This document shows positions 37,554 through 45,566 of a DNA stretch of 64,000 bases, piece after piece. This stretch comes from Rhizobiales bacterium Ga0077525 (GTDB taxonomy: Bacteria; Pseudomonadota; Alphaproteobacteria; Rhizobiales; Xanthobacteraceae). Position 1 is the stretch's first letter. Each line of letters starts with the position of its first letter. Location: the NCBI GenBank assembly GCA_001464835.1, contig LNDS01000029.1, positions 1-64,000 on the forward strand, written 5' to 3'. The notes beneath the pieces were generated by a model. The model searched no databases. It was not told the origin of the DNA and saw only the letters and a list, made by a program, of their open reading frames with translations. The position numbers were made by a program, and so were the translations under genes.

Positions 37554-40229
37554 ATGCGCACCGTTGCCGCTGTCGTCGCCCTCGTGGTGTGCGTGCATGC
37601 CGCCTTGTGGGCTTTTTCTCGCGACAGCGTAACCGCCCCCAATTTCAACGGACAGCTCAACAGCGTTTCCTATGCCCCGTTCGAGGGCAACGTAAACCCC
37701 GATGAAGGCGGCCGGGCCAATGCCACCCGCATCCGCGCCGATCTCAAGCTTCTGTCACCGATGACGCGCGCGGTGCGCACCTATTCATCGACCGGCGGCG
37801 TCGAACTGGTGCCCGGCATCGCCTCTGAATTCGGCCTGCGCGCCACGATCGGCGCCTGGATCGACAAGGACAAGGCCCGCAACGAGCGCGAAATGCGCTC
37901 GGTCGTCGAACTGTCCAAGCGCCACAGCAACGTCAACGGCATCTTCGTCGGCAACGAAACGATCTACCGCGACGAACTCAAGGTCAGCGAACTGATTACG
38001 CTGATCCAGAAGGTCAAGCGCCAGGTCGCCGTTCCGGTGACGACCGGCGAAATCTGGAACGTCTGGATCGAGCATCCCGAACTGGTGTCGGCGGTCGACT
38101 ATATCGCCGCGCACATCCTGCCCTATTGGGAAGGCTTCTCGGAAGCCCAGGCGGTCGATCAGGCCGTCATCATCTATGACAAGCTGCGCCGCGCCTATCC
38201 CGGCAAGCGCATCGTCATCGCCGAATTCGGCTGGCCGAGCGGCGGCTACAATCTCAAAGCCGCCAATCCCGGCCGCATCGAACAGGCCGTCGCTCTGCGC
38301 GATTTCGTGACCCGCGCGGAAGCCTATGGCATCGACTACAACATTGTCGAAGCCATCGACCAGCCGTGGAAGATCTTCGAAGGCGGCGTCGGCCCGTACT
38401 GGGGGATTCTCGACGCCTCGCGTAACCCGAAGTTCTCGTGGACCGGCCCGGTCGAAAATCCCGATCACTGGAAACTCGCCGGCATCGCGCTCCTGGTGAG
38501 CGTGCTGCTGTCGCTGCCGATCCTGTCGGCCAGCGCCGTCACGGTCTGGCAGGTCGCGCTGCTGTCCGCCGCGGCGAACGCGGTCGGCGCCTGGTCGGCG
38601 GCCTTGTTCGCCTACTGGAACGGCCATTACTTCGTGCCCGGCGCGGCCTTTGCTCTCGGCCTCGGCACCGTGCTGTTGATCCCACTCATCGTCATCGCGC
38701 TGGCGCGCATCGAGGAAATGGCGGCCATCGCCTTCGGCCGCAAGCCGTCGCGCATCATTCCGCATGCGCCGCCGCTGGTGCCGGAATTCGCCTCGCCGAA
38801 AGTCTCGATCCACATCCCGGCCTATCGCGAGCCGCCGGACATGCTACGCCAGACGCTCGATGCCGTGGCGCGTCTCGACTATCCGAATTTCGAATGCGTC
38901 GTCGTCGTCAACAACACGCCAGATCCGGCGATGTGGATGCCGATCGAGGAACATTGCCGCCTGCTCGGCGAACGCTTCAAGTTCGTGCTGGCCAACAATC
39001 TCGAAGGCTTCAAGGCCGGCGCATTGCGCCTGGCGACCGTGCACACCGCGGCCGACGCCGAAGTCATCGGCATCATCGATGCCGACTATGTGGTGACGCC
39101 GGACTGGCTCAAGGACCTTGTGCCCCTGTTCCGCGATCCCGCCGTCGGCCTCGTCCAGGCGCCGCAGGATCACCGCGACGGCGAGCGCAGCCCGATGCAT
39201 CACGCCATGAACGGCGAATATGCCGGCTTCTTCGATATCGGCATGGTGCAGCGGAACGAAGTCAACGCCATCGTCGTGCATGGCACGATGTGCCTGGTGC
39301 GCCGCTCGGCAATCGAGGCCGCCGGCGGCTGGTCGAGCGACACGATTTGCGAAGATACCGATCTCGGCCTGACTTTACTCGAGCTTGGCTATCACGCGCA
39401 TTACACCAACAAGCGCTACGGCCACGGCCTGCTGCCCGACACCTTCAACGCCTACAAGAAGCAGCGCGACCGCTGGGCTTACGGTGGCTTGCAGATTTTG
39501 AAGAAGCACTGGCGTCGCTTCCTGCCGGGCGGCAGCCGCCTGACCCGCGACCAGAAGCGCGAATTCTCGCTCGGCTGGCTCAACTGGCTGGGCGCGGAAA
39601 GCGTCGGCGTCGTTGTCGCCATTCTCAACATCGTCTGGGTGCCGGTGATCGCCTTCCTCGACATCGCCGTGCCGGATCGCATCCTCACCGTGCCGATCGT
39701 CGCCGCTTTCGTGATTTCGCTGGCGCATTTCGTCACGCTCTATCGCATGCGCGTCAATATCGGTCCCGGCCAGATGGCGATCTCGGCGATTGCCGCGATG
39801 TCGGTGCAGTGGACGGTGGCGCGCGCCGTCGCCATGGGCATGATCAAGGACCACCTGCCCTTCGTGCGCACCGATAAAGGCGGCGTCGGCAAGGCACGCA
39901 TCGGCGCGGACTTCCATGCCTTCTGGGAATCGATCCTGGCCGGCCTGTTGATCCTCGGCGCAATCATTCTGGTGCAGACCAACATCAGGGAAGTGCGAGA
40001 AATTAACATCTTCGCGGCCGTGCTGGTGATTCAGAGCCTGCCGTTCATCGCCGCCGTCGCCATTGCGCTGCTGGAACGGTCGCGCCTGAACGACTTCGCC
40101 ACCTGGCGCGAGCTGGAAACTTCGTTCGGCGAATTGATCGGCCGTGCCCGCCGTCCGGCGCGCATCGCCGAAGCGGTTGCTCCCACGCCTGCGCCCTTGG
40201 CGCAGAAGCAGCCGGAAATGGCGCAGTAG
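37554..40229 (+). CDS. ndvB: NdvB-like cyclic beta-glucan synthase (GH17-like domain plus GT2)
   Basis: An 891-residue inner-membrane enzyme. N-terminal anchor (1-20), then a GH17-like domain (SVSYAPFEGNVNP, with glutamates in FVGNETIYRDE near 130 and IAEFGWPSGGY near 225), then several membrane helices, then a GT2 domain with IDADYVV, ICEDTDLGL and the QxxRW site in KKQRDRWAYGG, then more helices. The order matches Bradyrhizobium NdvB, which builds the beta-1,3 chain from UDP-glucose. Together with the NdvC-like gene it implies cyclic beta-1,3/1,6-glucan rather than the beta-1,2-glucan of Sinorhizobium, whose NdvB is much longer. Confidence 0.88.
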   Translation: MRTVAAVVALVVCVHAALWAFSRDSVTAPNFNGQLNSVSYAPFEGNVNPDEGGRANATRIRADLKLLSPMTRAVRTYSSTGGVELVPGIASEFGLRATIGAWIDKDKARNEREMRSVVELSKRHSNVNGIFVGNETIYRDELKVSELITLIQKVKRQVAVPVTTGEIWNVWIEHPELVSAVDYIAAHILPYWEGFSEAQAVDQAVIIYDKLRRAYPGKRIVIAEFGWPSGGYNLKAANPGRIEQAVALRDFVTRAEAYGIDYNIVEAIDQPWKIFEGGVGPYWGILDASRNPKFSWTGPVENPDHWKLAGIALLVSVLLSLPILSASAVTVWQVALLSAAANAVGAWSAALFAYWNGHYFVPGAAFALGLGTVLLIPLIVIALARIEEMAAIAFGRKPSRIIPHAPPLVPEFASPKVSIHIPAYREPPDMLRQTLDAVARLDYPNFECVVVVNNTPDPAMWMPIEEHCRLLGERFKFVLANNLEGFKAGALRLATVHTAADAEVIGIIDADYVVTPDWLKDLVPLFRDPAVGLVQAPQDHRDGERSPMHHAMNGEYAGFFDIGMVQRNEVNAIVVHGTMCLVRRSAIEAAGGWSSDTICEDTDLGLTLLELGYHAHYTNKRYGHGLLPDTFNAYKKQRDRWAYGGLQILKKHWRRFLPGGSRLTRDQKREFSLGWLNWLGAESVGVVVAILNIVWVPVIAFLDIAVPDRILTVPIVAAFVISLAHFVTLYRMRVNIGPGQMAISAIAAMSVQWTVARAVAMGMIKDHLPFVRTDKGGVGKARIGADFHAFWESILAGLLILGAIILVQTNIREVREINIFAAVLVIQSLPFIAAVAIALLERSRLNDFATWRELETSFGELIGRARRPARIAEAVAPTPAPLAQKQPEMAQ

Positions 40230-40239
40230 CACATGCTCT

Positions 40240-40342
40240 GTCATTCCGGACGCCGCGTAAGCGGCGATCCGGAATCCAGATATGCGGCAATGAAATTGTA
40301 TGTGGATTCCTGGTTCGCGCTTACAGCGCGCCTCGGAATGAC
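40240..40342. repeat. Palindromic intergenic repeat, CATTCCGG / GGAATCCAGA family (copy 2)
   Basis: It begins TGTCATTCCGGACGCCGC, has GATCCGGAATCCAGATATG and TGTGGATTCCTGG in the middle, and ends GCCTCGGAATGAC. It lies between the stops of the glucan synthase and the convergent M20 gene and could help end both transcripts. Confidence 0.8.
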
Positions 40343-40344
40343 GT

Positions 40345-41511
40345 CTACGCCGGCAGCGCCGTCTCCACCAGTTTCACCCAATACGACGTGCCGAGCGGAA
40401 TCACGTCGTCGTTGAAATTATACTTCGGGTGATGCAGCCCGGCGCTGTCGCCATTGCCGACCCAGATGAATGCGCCCGGCTTGGTGTTGAGCATGAAGGA
40501 GAAATCCTCCGCGCCCATCATCGGCGGCAATTTGGTGTTGACGCGCTCGGTGCCGGCGATCTGGCTGGCGACGGCGGAAGCGAATTCGGTTTCCCTGTCG
40601 TGATTGACCAGCACCGGATAGCTGCGCCGGTAGGTCAGCTTGGCCTTGGCGCCGTAAGCCGCCGCCGTGTTCTCGACGATGCGATGCAGGTTCGCTTCGA
40701 GCAGATCCTGCACGCCGGCGTCCAGGCTGCGCGCCGTGCCGCGCAACTGCACGGTCTGCGGAATGACGTTGTCGGTATTGCCGGCCTGGAACATGCAGAT
40801 CGACACCACCGCCGACTTGAGCGGATCGACATTGCGTGACACCACCGACTGCATGGCGTTGATGATCTGCGCCCCGACCAGAACCGTGTCGATGCCCAAA
40901 TGCGGGCGCGCCGCATGCGCGCCGACGCCCTCGATGTCGATGGTGACGAAATCCGCCGCCGCCATCATCGGGCCCTTGGACAGGCCGAATTCGCCGAGCG
41001 GCATGCCGGGCGCATTGTGCATGCCGTAGAATTCGTCGATTTTGAAACGGTCGACCATGCCGTCCTCGAGCATGGCCTTGGCGCCGGCGCCGCCTTCTTC
41101 GGCCGGCTGGAAAATCACCACGGCGGTGCCGTCGAAATTGCGGGTCTCGGCGAGATAGCGCGCCGCGCCCAAAAGCATCGCGGTGTGGCCGTCATGGCCG
41201 CAGGCGTGCATCTTGCCCGGCACGGTCGATTTGTACGGCAGGTCGTTGGCCTCCTCGATCGGCAACGCATCCATGTCGGCGCGAAGCGCGATGGTTTTGC
41301 CGGACGTGCCTTTTCGGCCGCGAATGATGCCGACAACGCCGGTGCGGCCGATGCCCGGCACAACCTCGTCGCAACCGAATTCCTTGAGCCGCTGCGCGAC
41401 CGTGGCGGCGGTGCGGTGCACGTCGTAGAGCAGCTCCGGATGGGCGTGCAGGTCGCGCCGCCAGGCGGTGATGTCGGAATGCAGGTCGGCGACGCGGTTG
41501 ACGATTGGCAT
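40345..41511 (-). CDS. M20 family amidohydrolase (hippurate hydrolase / N-acyl-amino-acid deacylase type)
   Basis: A 388-residue cytosolic metallohydrolase that removes an acyl group from amino acids or related amides. Signature blocks: WRRDLHAHPELLYDVHRTA near residue 16, LRADMDALPIEE, GKMHACGHDGHTAMLLGAA near 100, FQPAEEGGAGAKAM, EFYGMHNAPGMPLG, and MGAEDFSFML near 335. All metal ligands are present. ATG 41511 begins just before the LHSDITAWRRDLH block; upstream codons show no homology. The exact substrate cannot be told. Confidence 0.93.
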   Translation of the reverse strand: MPIVNRVADLHSDITAWRRDLHAHPELLYDVHRTAATVAQRLKEFGCDEVVPGIGRTGVVGIIRGRKGTSGKTIALRADMDALPIEEANDLPYKSTVPGKMHACGHDGHTAMLLGAARYLAETRNFDGTAVVIFQPAEEGGAGAKAMLEDGMVDRFKIDEFYGMHNAPGMPLGEFGLSKGPMMAAADFVTIDIEGVGAHAARPHLGIDTVLVGAQIINAMQSVVSRNVDPLKSAVVSICMFQAGNTDNVIPQTVQLRGTARSLDAGVQDLLEANLHRIVENTAAAYGAKAKLTYRRSYPVLVNHDRETEFASAVASQIAGTERVNTKLPPMMGAEDFSFMLNTKPGAFIWVGNGDSAGLHHPKYNFNDDVIPLGTSYWVKLVETALPA

Positions 41512-41812
41512 GATCGGGCTCCGGGCGGCGCTTGAGGATTTGGACTGGGAGTCACGCGGCCTTGGCGCCGACTGTAGCAAAACGCGGCGGTGCGGTGCGA
41601 GTTCAAGATACGAGCATGACGCGCGCCATTTCGGCGGCAAAAATGGGGACAAAATGCCCCCGGGATGCGGCAAGGACAATTATTGGCGCCTATTGACCTG
41701 TCCGGCCCGCCCCCCTACACACCGGCCAGCGCATGATCCGACTGGGTAACTTCCCGCTTTCGTTTATCCCGCTCGACGCGGGCCAATCGGATAAGATCAT
41801 CGCAAGGGTGAC
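41512..41812. other. 301-bp spacer upstream of tRNA-Lys
   Basis: No gene seen. It contains the M20 promoter region on the minus strand and the putative tRNA promoter at 41693. An inverted repeat, CCCGC and GCGGG around CTCGAC, lies at about 41767-41782 just before the tRNA. Confidence 0.45.
41693..41721 (+). promoter_or_regulatory. Putative sigma-70 promoter of tRNA-Lys
   Basis: TTGACC and TACACA are separated by 17 bases, about 90 bases before the tRNA. The -10 is imperfect, so this is a reasonable candidate only. Confidence 0.4.
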
Positions 41813-41888
41813 GGGCGCGTAGCTCAGCTGGTAGAGCACACGACTTTTAATCGCGAGGTCATGGGTTCGAGTCCCATCGCGCTCACCA
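41813..41888 (+). tRNA. tRNA-Lys (anticodon TTT)
   Basis: A complete 76-base cloverleaf. The acceptor stem pairs GGGCGCG with CGCGCTC (one G-T), followed by A and an encoded CCA. The D arm is GCTC-AGCTGGTA-GAGC. The anticodon loop CTTTTAA holds TTT between CACGA and TCGCG, with one A-C mismatch in that stem. The T arm is ATGGG-TTCGAGT-CCCAT. It reads AAA and AAG lysine codons. Confidence 0.97.
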
Positions 41889-41917
41889 TCGCCCCCTTGA
41901 AGCGATATTCCCTCGAA

Positions 41918-41946
41918 TTGACTTGTCGTTCTCTTTTTGTTCTAGA
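41918..41946 (+). promoter_or_regulatory. Promoter with embedded LexA (SOS) box before the small-gene pair
   Basis: TTGACT and TCTAGA are 17 bases apart. Between and overlapping them is GTTCTCTTTTTGTTC (41928-41942), a perfect alphaproteobacterial SOS box (GTTC-N7-GTTC) identical base for base to the one before ssb at 60773. The ATG of the first small gene is 39 bases further on. A bound LexA would cover the promoter. Confidence 0.75.
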
Positions 41947-41981
41947 TGGTCGCGCCCATCCCGACAGAAAGGATTCGTGCC

Positions 41982-42104
41982 ATGACCGACACCGAAATCG
42001 ATAATCAAGCCAGCTACATCGCCGAGAGTTTTGGCATTCCGCTTGAGAAGGCCCGCGAGATCACAAAGGCCGTTGCGGCCAAGAAGGCGCGGAAAAGGAA
42101 GTGA
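41982..42104 (+). CDS. 40-residue basic-tailed small protein, putative SOS gene
   Basis: A 40-codon gene with ATG at 41982 preceded by AAAGGA. The product is acidic and polar at first (MTDTEIDNQASYIAESFG), then helical, ending in a strongly basic run, AKKARKRK. IPLEKAREITKAVAA has the look of a small helix-turn-helix or DNA-contacting helix, but no family is recognised. Its TGA overlaps the GTG start of the next gene (GTGA), so the two are translationally coupled. An SOS box sits in its promoter. Confidence rests on ribosome site, coupling and regulation rather than homology. Confidence 0.55.
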   Translation: MTDTEIDNQASYIAESFGIPLEKAREITKAVAAKKARKRK

Positions 42105-42349
42105 GCCTCACTTATTACGTCGCCCTGCCCTTTGTCCGTTCCGAGGACGGTTCGGCGGCCGCTGGGCAAGCGCTGGAGTGCCAGAGCGAACAACAGGCGC
42201 TCAGCCGCGCCGACGCCATGGCGCGCGATCCGGCCAATGCCGGCGCGATCGCCTTCAAGCGCAGCGGCGACCCGACGATGGGCGATTTCTCCGACGCCAT
42301 TGTCATCAGGGCCTTCGGCGAGGTTCCGCGAACACTCGACGAGCTTTGA
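42101..42349 (+). CDS. 82-residue conserved small protein, putative SOS gene
   Basis: Starts with GTG overlapping the stop of the 40-residue gene. The product opens SLTYYVALPFVRSEDG, then has a segment rich in Ala and polar residues (CQSEQQALSRADAMARD) and GAIAFKRSGDPTMGDFSDA, ending FGEVPRTLDEL. The pattern (beta strand, helix, beta strand) suggests a small alpha/beta fold. I believe similar hypothetical proteins occur widely in Bradyrhizobium relatives, but no function is known to me. A terminator follows 25 bases after the stop, so the pair is a closed unit. Confidence 0.7.
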   Translation: MSLTYYVALPFVRSEDGSAAAGQALECQSEQQALSRADAMARDPANAGAIAFKRSGDPTMGDFSDAIVIRAFGEVPRTLDEL

Positions 42350-42374
42350 GCGCGTTTTAAGACGACGCACAAAT

Positions 42375-42395
42375 GCCGCCCGATGGGCGGCTTTT
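42375..42395 (+). terminator. Intrinsic terminator after the putative SOS pair
   Basis: A 7-bp stem, GCCGCCC / GGGCGGC, with loop GAT is followed by TTTTG. It closes the two-gene unit that begins at the SOS-box promoter. Confidence 0.75.
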
Positions 42396-42579
42396 GACTA
42401 TCGTCTGGGACAGACAAGCCCATGGCGCTCAGCACCGCAAGGAACTCCATCGAATACCTCCTCTAAATTTCTGCGCATGAAACACACCGCGAGAGGGTCG
42501 CGGTTCCGGCCTTATGGTTTCCGTTTTGTTAATGAATTTCCGGCAATCAAAGCATGTCCCCGGGGGGTCGGAGATCAAC

Positions 42580-42936
42580 ATGCAGTTGAACGAAGAGACC
42601 TGTCCTGTGCCCGAGAGCATTCTCGGCCAGCTTTATCGCGCCAGTCCGCACGGGCTCGACGCCTTGATCGAAACGGTTCCACAGCAGACCCGCGCCATGC
42701 TCGCGGTTTATTGCTACCGGCGCGCCCATCTCGCCTCGGTCGGCCTCGCCATCGCGGCGAGCTGCGAGGAAGACGATCTGGCTCAATATGGCGGCAATCT
42801 CGGCGCCGATCTGTTCGTCAAATCGCGCACGGCCGACACGGTGAACGAGACTTACTTGTCGCAGCGGCGCAAGATCAGCCTGTCGAGCGGCCCAATCCGA
42901 CAGTTGCCGCCGCTCGTCGATGAAGACGACGACTAA
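42580..42936 (+). CDS. Hypothetical protein, 118 residues
   Basis: Not recognised. The protein is mostly helical with one Cys near the start (NEETCPVPESILGQLYRA), a central CYRRAHLASVGLAIAASC segment, and an acidic tail ending LPPLVDEDDD. The sequence VPQQTRAMLAVYCYRRAHL is the best-conserved-looking stretch. The ATG at 42580 has GGGGGGTCGGAG six bases upstream, a strong ribosome site. It lies alone between two gaps of over 50 bases in the small-gene cluster after tRNA-Lys. Confidence 0.72.
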   Translation: MQLNEETCPVPESILGQLYRASPHGLDALIETVPQQTRAMLAVYCYRRAHLASVGLAIAASCEEDDLAQYGGNLGADLFVKSRTADTVNETYLSQRRKISLSSGPIRQLPPLVDEDDD

Positions 42937-42995
42937 ACTCATTTTGGAACGACAGTCTCGCCTGGCGCTTTATCAAGCGCCGGGAGACGACAACG

Positions 42996-43181
42996 ATGAA
43001 CACCAACCTGTCCGCCGCCGAACTGCGGCGCTGGGCGGCGCAATGCGATGCGCGCGCCAAGGATCCTCTCGCCAGCGGCGAAGAATATGAGCGCCTCGTG
43101 CTGATGCGCGACGGCTTGCTCGCAGTTGCGGTGCAGCAGGAATGGCTCGAAGGAAATATTGCGCCGCAAAAAGCAGGCTGA
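42996..43181 (+). CDS. Hypothetical protein, 61 residues
   Basis: A short helical protein (ELRRWAAQCDARAKDPLASG, then EEYERLVLMRDGLLAVAVQQ). The pattern is of two amphipathic helices joined by a Gly/Ser turn, similar to many small alphaproteobacterial proteins of unknown function. GGGAGACGACAACG before the ATG gives a ribosome site. It has no membrane segment or signal. It could be a small regulator or toxin/antitoxin part, but nothing specific supports that. Confidence 0.62.
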   Translation: MNTNLSAAELRRWAAQCDARAKDPLASGEEYERLVLMRDGLLAVAVQQEWLEGNIAPQKAG

Positions 43182-43455
43182 TTCGCCCGCCGATAATGAC
43201 CGATGGCGAGTTGCTCCCGCTTTAACGAAATCGTCGAAACTTTGTTCACCACCGTTGCGCTTGGTCGTTGCGTTGCGGCGCGCCGAGCAGAGAATGCCAA
43301 CATAATGGCGACGATTGCACCATGCGCCGCCAAAATCAGCCGATGGCTGTCATAAAAACTTGTCGCGACGGTCACCGCCATTTCATCAAAGCGTCTCGCC
43401 CTCGCCATGGTTGCCACTTACGAGAGGATCACGAACCAACAGGAGGCTTAAGGTC

Positions 43456-43656
43456 ATGCAGCTTCACAGCCACCCGGACAAGCTCTCCTCCATCCGCGCC
43501 TTCGCCGCCCCTTTGCGCTGCCCGCATTGCGGCGACGTGATGATCGCGCCGTTCATGTCGGAATTCGTTGTCGGCGGCGAAATCCGCCACCACTGGGAAT
43601 GCGATGCTTGCGGCGAATCTTCCTGCACGTCGATTGAATTTTGCGATCGACGCTGA
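43456..43656 (+). CDS. Zinc-ribbon small protein, 66 residues
   Basis: Two CxxC knuckles, RCPHCGD near residue 22 and ECDACGE near residue 49, are 25 residues apart and form a classic zinc ribbon. The loop between holds SEFVVGGEIRHHWE; the C-terminus is SCTSIEFCDRR with two more cysteines. Such proteins bind nucleic acid or act as metal-binding helpers. AGGAGG lies 9 bases before the ATG at 43456. It stands alone on the plus strand after a 275-base gap without recognised genes. Confidence 0.78.
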   Translation: MQLHSHPDKLSSIRAFAAPLRCPHCGDVMIAPFMSEFVVGGEIRHHWECDACGESSCTSIEFCDRR

Positions 43657-43753
43657 GACGGCCGACGTTTAATTCCGCCTGAGCTGCGGAATATGGCGGC
43701 CGGCGCGGTGTTGGTATTCCGGTTGCCTGCAAACCAGAACCAGGAGCATCAAC

Positions 43754-44209
43754 ATGACCTTATTATTCCCGCGGTCCACTTTCCGGCAGTTCATCGTGGC
43801 CGCCGCCCTCTGCACCGTCGCGATCGGTTTTGCCGGCCCGGCATTCGCCGAAATCGTCACCCTCAAGGCCAGCCTGAACGGAGCCGCCGAAGTGCCGCCG
43901 AACCCGACCACGGCGACCGGCAGCGTCACCGCGACTTACGACACTGCGACCAAGAAGCTGACCTGGCAAGGCAGCTATACCGGCCTCAGCGGTCCGGCGA
44001 TTGCGGCGCATTTCCACGCCGGCGAGCCCGGCAAGAATGGCGCCGTCTCGGTGCCGATCTTCGCCGGCGCCGCCGCCAAGTCCCCGTTCGAGGGTGAGGC
44101 GACCTTGACCGACGCGCAAGCCGCCGATCTTCTGGCCGGCAGGCTCTATGCCAACATCCACACCGAGGCCAACAAGGCCGGCGAAATTCGCGGGCAGATG
44201 ACCAAATAG
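43754..44209 (+). CDS. Exported CHRD domain protein
   Basis: A 151-residue protein with a signal peptide (about 32 residues, ending GPAFAE) and one CHRD domain: LKASLNGAAEVPPNPTTATG, the TYDTATKKLTWQGSYTGLSG strand pair, AAHFHAGEPGKNG, and LYANIHTEANKAGEIRGQ. The CHRD domain, first seen in chordin, is widespread in secreted bacterial proteins; the conserved histidines in HFHAG and NIHT suggest a metal or ligand site. CCAGGAGCATCAAC gives a strong ribosome site. A clear terminator follows. Confidence 0.92.
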   Translation: MTLLFPRSTFRQFIVAAALCTVAIGFAGPAFAEIVTLKASLNGAAEVPPNPTTATGSVTATYDTATKKLTWQGSYTGLSGPAIAAHFHAGEPGKNGAVSVPIFAGAAAKSPFEGEATLTDAQAADLLAGRLYANIHTEANKAGEIRGQMTK

Positions 44210-44246
44210 TCCCGCGTCCCGCGGCCGCACTATAATTCGCTGCCAC

Positions 44247-44276
44247 AAGCCCGCCGGTTTTTCCGGCGGGCTTTTT
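44247..44276 (+). terminator. Rho-independent terminator after the CHRD gene
   Basis: A near-perfect stem, AGCCCGCCGG / CCGGCGGGCT, with a TTTTT loop, ends in a run of T. Confidence 0.93.
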
Positions 44277-44387
44277 GCTGCCGATCCGAGCCCGCAAAAT
44301 TGCACGCCTGACGCGCTTTGCGTCAGGGCGGAGCGCGCATTATTGTGCCGGCAAAACGGACGACTGGAAACGCGAACGAGGCTCTTC

Positions 44388-45566
44388 ATGGCTGCTGCTA
44401 CCGAAAACCCGATCCTCATCTCCGGCGGCGGCATTGGCGGCCTGATCACCGCCTATGCGCTGGCGCAGCAAGGACTGCCGGTGCGGGTCTTCGAGCAGGC
44501 CGATGAATTCCGCGAAGTCGGCGCCGGCATCCAGCTCGGCCCCAATATTTTCCGCGCGCTGGAAAAAATCGGGCTCAAGGACGAAGTGCTGCTCGACGCC
44601 CACATCCCGCCGTCGCAGGAAATGCGCAACGCCATTACCGGCGATCTCATCACCAACATTCCGCTCGACGGCGCGTTCCAGAAGCGTTTCGGCCAGCCTT
44701 ATGCCGTCATCCATCGCGCCGACATCCACAGCCGCTTCCTCAAGGCCTGTCAAAACAACAACCTTATCACGCTGGAGACCAGCCGCCGCGTCGATGCCTA
44801 TGACGACACCGGCCACGGCGTCACCATCAAGCTCGAAGGCGGCGAACAGGTTAAGGGCCGCGCGCTGATCGCCTGCGACGGCATGTGGTCGAAGATCCGC
44901 GAGCGCATCGTCGGCGACGGCAAGCCGCGCGTTTCCGGCCACATCGCCTATCGCGGCGTGCTCAAGCGCGAACAGGTTCCGAAGGACCTGTGGCGGCCCG
45001 ACGTCGTGCTGTGGGCCGGACCGAAATGCCATTTCGTGCATTACCCGCTGCGCCGCGGCGAACTGTTCAATCTCGTCGCCGTGTTTCACTCCGACCATTA
45101 CGAGGAAGGCTGGAACGCCGAAGGCAGCAAGGAACTGCTGTTCAACCACTTCAAGGGCCTGCGGCCGGAAGTGACGCGCCTGCTCGAACTGATCGACACT
45201 TGGAAGATGTGGGTGCTGTGCGACCGCGAGCCGGTGAAAGACTGGAGCAAAGGCAACGTCACTTTGCTCGGCGACGCCGCCCATCCGATGTTGCAATATC
45301 TGGCGCAAGGCGCCTGCATGGCGACCGAGGACGCCGTCATTTTGGCGGAGAAAGTCGCCGAACAGCCGGACAATCTGCCGGCCGCGTTCAAGGCTTATGA
45401 ACAGGCGCGCTATTTGCGCACCGCGCGCGTGCAGATCATGGCGCGCGTTTATGGCGACTTCTATCACGCGCGCGGCGTCACCGCCGAACTGCGCGACATG
45501 GCGGTTGGCGGACGCACCGCGGAGCAGTCTTACGACGGTATCGCCTGGCTGTACGGCGGGCCTTGA
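44388..45566 (+). CDS. FAD-dependent aromatic hydroxylase (3-hydroxybenzoate 6-hydroxylase-like)
   Basis: A 392-residue class A flavoprotein monooxygenase. FAD motif 1 is ISGGGIGGLITAYALAQ (residues 11-27), the ribose motif is ACDGMWSKIRE and motif 2 is NVTLLGDAAHPMLQYLAQGA. The hydroxylase-type VGAGIQLGPN and IHRADIHSRFL segments are present, and the overall order and length agree with 3-hydroxybenzoate 6-hydroxylase, which makes gentisate; salicylate hydroxylase is the main alternative. No gentisate dioxygenase is in the window. Its 3' end overlaps the convergent ceramidase gene by 37 bases. Confidence 0.87.
   Translation: MAAATENPILISGGGIGGLITAYALAQQGLPVRVFEQADEFREVGAGIQLGPNIFRALEKIGLKDEVLLDAHIPPSQEMRNAITGDLITNIPLDGAFQKRFGQPYAVIHRADIHSRFLKACQNNNLITLETSRRVDAYDDTGHGVTIKLEGGEQVKGRALIACDGMWSKIRERIVGDGKPRVSGHIAYRGVLKREQVPKDLWRPDVVLWAGPKCHFVHYPLRRGELFNLVAVFHSDHYEEGWNAEGSKELLFNHFKGLRPEVTRLLELIDTWKMWVLCDREPVKDWSKGNVTLLGDAAHPMLQYLAQGACMATEDAVILAEKVAEQPDNLPAAFKAYEQARYLRTARVQIMARVYGDFYHARGVTAELRDMAVGGRTAEQSYDGIAWLYGGP

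Noticed and set aside
41813..41888. tRNA-Lys as an integration site of an island
   Set aside because: I looked for a second copy of the tRNA 3' end downstream and for an integrase and noticed neither within the window.
42875..43417. Minus-strand frame over the 61-residue gene and the following gap
   Set aside because: Its N-terminal part lies in the gene-free gap, but no ribosome site or conserved motif is seen, and most of it is antisense to small genes with good ribosome sites.
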